A stretch of 64,000 bases of DNA, taken from Liolophura sinensis. Its lineage: Eukaryota > Mollusca > Polyplacophora > Chitonida > Chitonidae. The stretch's first letter is position 1; each line of letters begins with the position of its first letter. The DNA is taken from NCBI RefSeq assembly GCF_032854445.1, contig NC_088296.1:25487897-25551896 (forward strand), in the 5' to 3' direction. Positions 10,601 to 19,600 of this stretch are shown here, in pieces. Below the pieces are notes generated by a model, which was not told the DNA's origin, ran no database searches, and saw nothing but the letters and a program-made list of their open reading frames with translations. The translations under genes and the position numbers were made by a program.

Positions 10601-13600
10601 AGGAATTAGCTTGATGCTGGTCATATTAATGGTTCTGAATATCACAGTATAGTGTCAGGATTTGTTAACTTTACAGATACCTGGGTCAACAAAGTCCATG
10701 GAGGGGTCAGCGGAAGGTCACAGCCGACAACCTTCTCTGAAAGATCTGTGTGTGGAAGACAAGCAGAGAGTTGCTAACCTCATCAAGGAACTGGCTAAGT
10801 TAGTACAGAGCAAGGCTCTAACCATTGGTAAACATCTGTATTAACTGTAACTAATTGGAGTAAATGAACTGTTCATTCACATGTACTACCTGATCAACAA
10901 ACAGGTCTTGATTTGCATAAAAAATACTCCCTTCAAAATTGGAATACATTAATAAGTCACTTTTGCATTTCAGACCGCCATTTTTTTAACAGAAATGTCA
11001 CGAGAATTCGCATTACACTGGAGCTGGGAGCTAAATTTTAACTCTACAGCCTGTGCTTTAACCTAGTGGCAGCATGCTTACTACATTGAATATCTGTGGA
11101 GGACGTGGGTTTCTCTCAGGCTCTGCCCAGTTTCCTTCCACCATTATGCCAGCCACCGTTGCATCAGTGAAATATTCTTCAGTACGACTGACGACACCAA
11201 TCAAATAAAAAATACATCATTGAAGACCACTTCAGTGTCTTCCATCAATGTTATATGGTGCATATATTTACATATACTATGAAAAATCACATCAGCAGTG
11301 TTGTTTTGTATTAAGCCTTTTAAAGGTTGGGTGGTTTCCCCTGGACACACCAATTTGCTCCACCCATAAAACTGGACATTGTATTGTGGAAAATTTATGA
11401 GGATGGCTTTAAGCGACAAGGAAATTCATAAATTGTTTCTGAATGCACATATATATATAATTTACTCAATGTAAAAACCATTTTTGTAAAGTGTAAGAAG
11501 TTGCGAACTGATTTTGAGTGATCCCCACAGGCCTGGCATAAAAACACCAGTCAAACAAATAAATGATTTGGTATCAAGTCAGAGCATATTGTTAGTTTGT
11601 CTACAATCCGATCATAGTCTTTGTTTCATTTATTTCAACAGAGTTGGTGAGGAGAAAGAAAAAGGCTGTGGAACAGATGCACCTGGAAAGAATCAACTTT
11701 GAAAAAGAGATTCTGAAGCTGTTGGAACAACAGGAATCTGTTCTCAATGAAAGACAAAGTATCCTTTTGTTTTCTTAAGTTTGAGTATGTGGGTTTGTAT
11801 CCAGCATACCAGGACATGCCAGTTCTCAGATGTGGGTGTATACATGTATGTGGCATACAGGACATGCCAGTTCTCAGATGTGGGTGTATACATGTATGTG
11901 GCATACCAGGACATGCCGGTTCTCAGATGTGGGTTTGTATCCAGCATACCAGGAGATGCCAGTTCTCAGATGTGGGTTTATACATGTATGTGGCATACCA
12001 GGACATGCCAGTTCTCAGATGTGGGCTTGTATCTGGCATACCAGGGACATGCCAGTTCTCAGATGTGGGTATGTATCTGGCATACCCGGACATGCCAGTT
12101 CTCAAATGTGGGCTTGTATCTGGCATACCAGGAGATGCCAGTTCTCAGATGTGGGTTTGTATCTGGCATACCAGGACATGCCAGTTCTCAGATGTGGGTT
12201 TGTATCTGGCATACCAGAACATGCCAGTTCTCAAATGTGGGTATGTATCTGGCGTACCAGGACATGTTAGTTCTCAGATGTGGGTTTGTATCTGACATAC
12301 CAGGACATGTCAGCTCTCAAATGTGGGTTTGTATCTGGCATACCAGGACATGCCAGTTCTCAGATGTGGGTTTATACATGTATGTGGCATACCAGGACAT
12401 GCCAGTTCTCAGATGTGGGCTTGTATCTGGCATACCCGGACATGCCATTTCTCAGATGTGGGCTTGTATCTGGCATACCAGGAGATGCCAGTTCTCAGAT
12501 GTGGGTTTGTATCTGGCATACCAGGACATGCCAGTTCTCAGATGTGGGTTTGTATCTGGCATACAAGGACATGCCAGTTCTCAGATGTGGGTATGTATCT
12601 GGCATACCCAGACATGCCAGTTCTCAAGTGTGGGCTTGTATCTGGCATACCAGGACATGCCAGTTCTCAGGTGTGGGTGTGTATCTGGCATACCAGGACA
12701 TGCCAGTTCTCAAATGTGGGTTTGTATCTGGCATACCAGGACATGCCAGTTCTCAGATGTGGGTGTGCCAAAATCTGGTTGAAATTTTGCGGAAGTGGCG
12801 TTAAGCCATAATCACTCATTTATTTAAATGTGGGTATCAGTGAAGACTTAATAATGAATAATGATGAGTAATGTTTACATACTGTAATTCTTCAAACTTT
12901 TCTTGGGTTTACAAGGTGTTTATTCAGACATATTCTGAAAACATTATTCTGTGTAAACTGATGACATCGTGCTATTTGTGAAGCCCTGAAATTAGTCAAG
13001 TCAACCAATGTAGTTCTTTGCTCCAAAATCAAATTGTAACTATGCATAAATTACCCTGAAAGGTGCTTTCTCATTTGCTAAAATGTTAACAAATTGGGGT
13101 ACTATAATCAGGAATCAAATAAATTCAAAAGTTTGAAGAAACTTGTCGGTATGAATGAGACACCAAGGCTGGAATTTGGGGATCCTCGGCAGTTTTGAAT
13201 TAGGGAATCTCGAGTATGGCACGAAAGCCCTGTCAAGTAAATAGATAAATAAGAATTTGGGTACCAGTTAATGGAAGGGATTTTGAGCCTATATTTTCCG
13301 CTGATAGATCAACAAGTTTCGTTTTGCTCTTGGAGGGATCCTCTTGTCAGTAGATCATGTTTTGTTACTTGACATGCACCTTTCTGCAAGTGAGACCTAG
13401 AAATGGCAGTCACTTGACTTTATCACTATGCTCTAAGCCAAGTTGTGCATGGGTTATCTCCCCTTAATCTCTCTCCAGCCATCCAGGCACAGCTACTGCT
13501 GTGTCAGCAAGCCCTCACTGTCTACCAACAGAAGTTGACGGAGCAGGAACAGCAGGCTGGTGATAAGGTAACGTGTCCAAAAAATAAACCTTTGCGAAAT

Positions 13601-16600
13601 TGGCCACAGAAGGAAAAATTAACCTTAGGCAAATTGTTCACAGAAGAATAAATAAACCTTTGTCAGATTGGCCACAGAAGGAAAAATAAACCTTTGTAAA
13701 TTGGCCATAGAAGGGAATATGAATATAAACAAAGTAAACCACCGATCCTTGCCAGTTCTGTCCATGGCTGTCCCAATTCTTCTCATTTTCGGAACACCAG
13801 GCCTGCCTCTTAGCCATTAGACATGTTATTGTTGCAGGTTCTTTTTCTTCACATGATTAGTCCATCTAAAGAACAACAAATTCACATCTTCACTTTTCCG
13901 AAACAAAAAAAAACAAAAAAAAAAAAAACTGTAACAGAAATGTATTTTGTTGCTTTCAGCACTACTAATACCTTTCCTAAAAATTAGAAAAATTAGGGTA
14001 TTTGTGCATGTAACATGTCATATTGGTAACACTGGTAACACTGGAGGAAATGGTTATCTTGAAAGGAGAAGAAAACATAAAAATGATGCCAAAATAAGAT
14101 GAAAGAGCGCCAAAACTTATTTGCAAATATGATCTTTAATATTTTTTTGGATTTTTTTTTCAAGGGAAAAGGGTATTTGAAAATATTTTTGTATGGTGGG
14201 TATTTGGGACCAACTTTTGGTATTCATCGTTGTTGCATAATAATGTTCTAAATAAGGATTTATTTATTTATTTACTTGATTGGTGTTTTACGTCGTACTC
14301 AAGAATATTTCACTCATATATTCAAATGTCTTTTCCTCCTTCAGGAAAAATATTGAAGACCACATTTAGGAATAACTTTTTGCACGCTTTACTCTGATTT
14401 TATGTCATTTTCATATTTTCTCCACCTTGGAAATTGCTTGTCTGAGAATGGTTTAGGAGGCAGGTTTACTCTGGGATCTCTGGTTTCATCCTCAAATTAT
14501 CTGCTAATTTATCATTGTGTAATGGTAAGCTAAGTATGGAGTTAAACAACAATCAAGGTATAGAAAAATATTAATAATAAAGTAAAAAACAGAAAACTGA
14601 AATAAAAAATCAGTGAAATAAACAACAATCAAATCACGTAGAAGCAAATTCAGCGACGATCTAGAAGAAGGAAATATCCAGAAAGTGCCTGTCTGTGCAT
14701 CTCAGACTGATGGTAAGAGCAACACAAAGTGGGCCATCATTTAGGGCCATTGTAAATGTATTTGCTGGAGGCACCCCCATTCTCCAAAAAGGGCTTTCGT
14801 TTAAATTTTTATTGGGCTTTTCATGAAGTGTATTGTGTTTTTGTTTGTCTCTCTGTTCGTATTTGCGTTAGGGCTATAACTCCCAGTTTACCACATAGAG
14901 TTTTAATTTTTGGTGGATACATACATACACAGACGACGATGTGCTGCGTCTCACATTTATCGATTTCCACGGTTGGCATGGTAACCAGATTGCCATTTCC
15001 CTATGTGGCCTGTGCTATTCAAGTAGATATAATTTCATGTCCGGGCTGTAACTCCAGGGGTTTTCCACATAGAGATTTATTTTTTAATGGATCCATAGTT
15101 ACACATGTGATGATGTGTCGAAACTTACCTTTGTCTGTTTTTGTGGTTGTCATGGTAATCAGATAGAAATTTGCCTTATATATTAGTATGTAACTAGATA
15201 TGATTTGGTGTCTGGGCAACAACTCCAACTTCTTTTCATGCAGAGTTTTAATTTTTGGTGGATTCATACATGTAGTTTCACAGATGACGATGTGTCATGA
15301 CTCACATTTGTCTACTTTCGCAGTTGTCATGGTAACCATCATAAAAATGATTTTGTCTCTGGTCTACGTCTCCAACTGTTTTGCGTATAAAGTTTTCATA
15401 TGTGGTGGACACATTTGTCCACTTGCGCGGTTGCCATGGTCACCACATAACTGTATCATTAACACCCATGAAGATTCCCCTCAGGGGCTATACCTCACCA
15501 CAATGCTGCTGGTATTCTTTTATACATTTCAAACAGATGCATTTGTTGGGGTGTATGTTGTGTTCACCTGAATTCTTGTTATATTTTTGTCTCAAGGTTA
15601 ATTCATGTTTAATCCCTGCCCCTTTTTTTCATACGCCAGAATGAAAAAGAAAAAAACAAAACAATTCTCTTCCATGTGGTCCTGTTTTTTCTGAAAGTTG
15701 ATTTTCAGTTAACAATCAGTTTGTTAATGATAGTTTTGATGTTGTTGACAATTGTACTTGCAGAAGAAAAAGGAGAGAAAAGGTTTCAGCTCAAAACACA
15801 GGAGTGTGAAGGGAAGCTGTGACAGGGACCAGTCGCCATACTCTGAAGTCACGGAGGAGGAGAGCGACCAGGATATCTGTGGGCAGACAACTCAGGTAGG
15901 ATTATCAGCTGGCTAGGGGAGCTTTTGTGGGATTTTGTTTTTCTAGTTTTCCCAACATCTGAATTTATTGCATGCCACATTTCGTTCGTTACGTCTACTG
16001 AAACCGTTTGGATTATTATTTTTATTATTTATTCAGTTTTTTCGGGGAAAGATAGAAGCCAGACCATTTAGCCAATTGATGTCAAAATTTCCAAAGATAG
16101 TCCTGCAGACGTGGACTTGCTTGTTTCCTCAAACTTGGGTTTTCTAGGTCACCTGGTTGGGCGTCCATATTGTGTTTTGATTTATTATTTATTTATTTGA
16201 TTGGTATGTGTATTTTACACTGTACTTGAGAGTATTTCACTTATACGACAGCAGTCAGTATTACGGTGGGAGGAAAACCCGGGAAAATCCACGACCTCCT
16301 GCAGGTTGCTGTAAAAATCACACGGCCATCATACGCCCACGATGGTCCCATGATAAATGTATCTTGTCCAGATCCTACACGGATATTTGGCCAGGATCCG
16401 GCTGTACTGTACTTAGATTACCTGTGCTGTGTTTTAACCATATAACCCAAGACACCATCTCTCAGTAAGAGCCTCAGTAACGCGTGTTGATGTTCACTGG
16501 CTAGGTAACAGAAATTGGACCGTCTACAATGCTGTAACGGCCAATTGCCTGGGAAACGCTTTTAATTTGTTTTTGAAAGATTAACTCTGCGAATTCAGTT

Positions 16601-19600
16601 TCCCCTCATTTTTTTTTTCTTTTCAACATTCAGTTCTCCAGAACTAAATTGAGTATAGTTTTTTCCTCAGGTTTCCTCTGTGGTATGTCAAGTTTCCTCT
16701 GTGTATATCAGGTTTCCTCTGTGTATGTCAAGTTTCCTCTGTGTATGTCAAGTTTCCTATGGGCTATGTGGAGTTTCCTTTAGGCAATGCCAGGTTACCT
16801 CCTCTAGGCGATACCCAGTTTCCACCACCTGTTAACCTGACAACTCTTGTATCTGTGGAATGTTCTTGAGTACGCATTGAGTTCAAGTCCAGCTCATGCA
16901 TGCTTCCTCTCTGGCCGTACATGGGAAGGTCTGTCAACAACCTGCGGGTGGTCGTGGCTGTGCCAGGTTTCCTGCCCCCCATAATGCTGGCAGCCGTCGT
17001 ATAAGTGAAATATTCTTGAGTACTTAGTAAAACACCAGTCAAATAAATAAGTAGATATATTTGAGTAAAATCAAATATCAATAATTATAGATATCGGGAG
17101 TTTTGGCGCAGAGGGATGAAGTGTGTGAAGTAGCTGTATGTAGGAGCAGTAGTCAGTGTTACTCAGTGGTGAGTTTTAGTATTCAAAAGTAGAAGTCACT
17201 GTGTATACTTCTCTTCATAACAACTGTAACCTGTGTTATAAACTGTCACAGTCACCAAAATCATTTTGAACTCTTTGTTTTCTGTATTTTAATTCAGAGA
17301 AGGCGAGCAAAAACTAGAAGTATTGATGAAATTCCTAGACAGAAGCCAAATGTTGAAAGTGATGAAGAGGAGTTCAAGTTTAAAGGTTCATCTAGGAGGT
17401 CAAAGGTCAATACCCCAACATGTCAAGATGAAGTGGAATCTCATAAAGATGAATTACAAAGGCTTGAAACCGAAAAGTTGGCCAATGTTCAAGATCGACT
17501 GTCAAATAACTTTAGACAACTGGATTTAATGGAACAAATGACAAAGGAAAAGGATGGTTTTCGAACACCACCTCTCAGCAAAGCGAGTAGCAAAAGGCAT
17601 AAAAGTCACGGACCTTTACCAGAACCGGTTATGTCAAGTACGCAGAAAAGTTCAGAAATTATTGGTGAAATGTCCTTTAAATCTCCATCAAGTGCTGATA
17701 ATTATTTTCCACTCCAAACTGACAGTAGTTTTATGACAAGAGACAATTTGGCAAATTCATTTCGGGGCAGACATCCGTCAAGTGGAGAAGTTCATGCCAG
17801 TAAAACACGCCAGGTTCACAGAGTGGATTTTGCTCCAGAGGATCAGTACGACAACGACAGTGGACCATTTCATTCTCCGAACGTCGTCCGGAGAAATTCC
17901 GACAAGTTTGCAGACCCCGATTTTGTGGAGTACTACAGGAAATTGAGCTCAAAACAGAGAAAAAAGGAGCTTATGTCACAGCGCAATGCATTGCTAGGGG
18001 AACAGAAGAGATTGCGCCAAATCCTCCAAGAACAGGAAGAAATGTTGAAGGTGAAACGTGACCAGCTTCACCAACAGCAGATAGTACAAGCAAAACGATT
18101 GGCCCATTTTGAACAGAACGGTGTGTTCCCATTGGCTGATGATGAAAGGCTACAGTCAAGGCATCCTAAAGTGCAATTAGAGGAGGCTAACCGGCCTAAT
18201 GGAGAGGATATGATGGAAGTTCAGAGACCAGTGAAGATGTATGAACTGTTAGCAGACAGACATCGTATTGACAACAAGGCGCTTGCAGATGAAGATAATT
18301 TCAGTTGTGATGACTCAAAGGCAGATCAGGGTCTGAATTCTGATTACAGAGTGAGATTTCAAACTGTTGGGGAAATAAAGGGAGGTAACCTGTCCAGGAA
18401 AAGTTCCCATTTACCAACGGAGGTACAGTCAGCCAAAGCCGTAGGTATGTGAGAGTTTTGGTTACAGGAAGTGTTACATGTACCTGAGTAAATGCTGAAA
18501 AGCACGTATTAGTAGACACAAACACTGTAATAACAAAGCTGTGAAGGCTAGGATACGTACAGTAGACGTGCAGCTGTCATTTTGTAACAAATGTTGGAAA
18601 AGTCCGTCCTGCGACAGGGATTTGAACTCGTTAATCGACTCTTGACTACATCAGTTGTGTTAATGTGGCACAACTAGATTTTGTTACAGGAGTGATGTGT
18701 GTTTTAAATTCAGAGGCCTAGTAAAAGTGAAGAGTTCAAGTCCAGCTCATACTGGCTTCCTCTCCGGCCGTATGTGGGAAGGTCTGCCAGCAACCTGTGG
18801 ATGGTTATGGGTTTCCCCTCGGGCTCTGCCCCGTTTCCTCCCAGCCTAAAGCTGGCCGCCATCGTATAAGTGAAATATTCTTGAGTATGCGTAAAACACC
18901 AGTCAAATAAATAAATAAATAAAAGTGAAGATTTCGTCTCTTGAGTATGATGTTCAACAACAACAACCAAACTCATAGATAAGTATTAACCACACTCCCA
19001 CAGGATAAAAGGAACCAGGTATAAAGTAACCAGGTATAAATCAGAAACTAACACTGTTTAAACACCAAAGTGCAGGTCTGATACCCTTTTTTTTTTTTTT
19101 TTTCCAGACCCACCTAAATCCAGTCATTCTCCTCACAGGGGACATCTAGTCTCCACAGCAACCTCTCCCATGAACGTGGAATCTGATAGGAGAGACACCA
19201 TGTCTACCTCAGCTACAGAGACAAACGCCATGTCTCCAAGACAACCGGTGGGGTCGCCGAAGGGTGCCAATGCAGCAGCAAGTTACAGTCATTTGAACAC
19301 CTCAGTTGACAGGTACTAATACATTTCATCAATGGGACAAACCCCACAGGGACAAACTACAATGGGACAAACCCCACTGGGACAAACTACAATGGGACAA
19401 ACCCCACAGGGACAAACTACAATGGGACAAACCCCACAGGGACAAACTACAATGGGACAAACCCCACTGGGACAAACTACAATGGGACAAACCCCACAGG
19501 GACAAACTACAATGGGACAAACCCCACAGGGACAAACTACAATGGGACAAACCCCACTGGGACAAACTACGATGGGACAAACCCCACAGGGACAAACTAC

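Noticed and set aside
11747-12811. Overlapping plus-strand open frames of 146-333 aa over the 43-bp repeat
   Set aside because: Three plus frames are open at once because the unit lacks stops; the region is intronic, following a good donor at 11759.
14756-15166. 136-aa plus-strand open frame
   Set aside because: Lies in a diverged tandem repeat in intron 6 with no domain and no phase-compatible splice pair.
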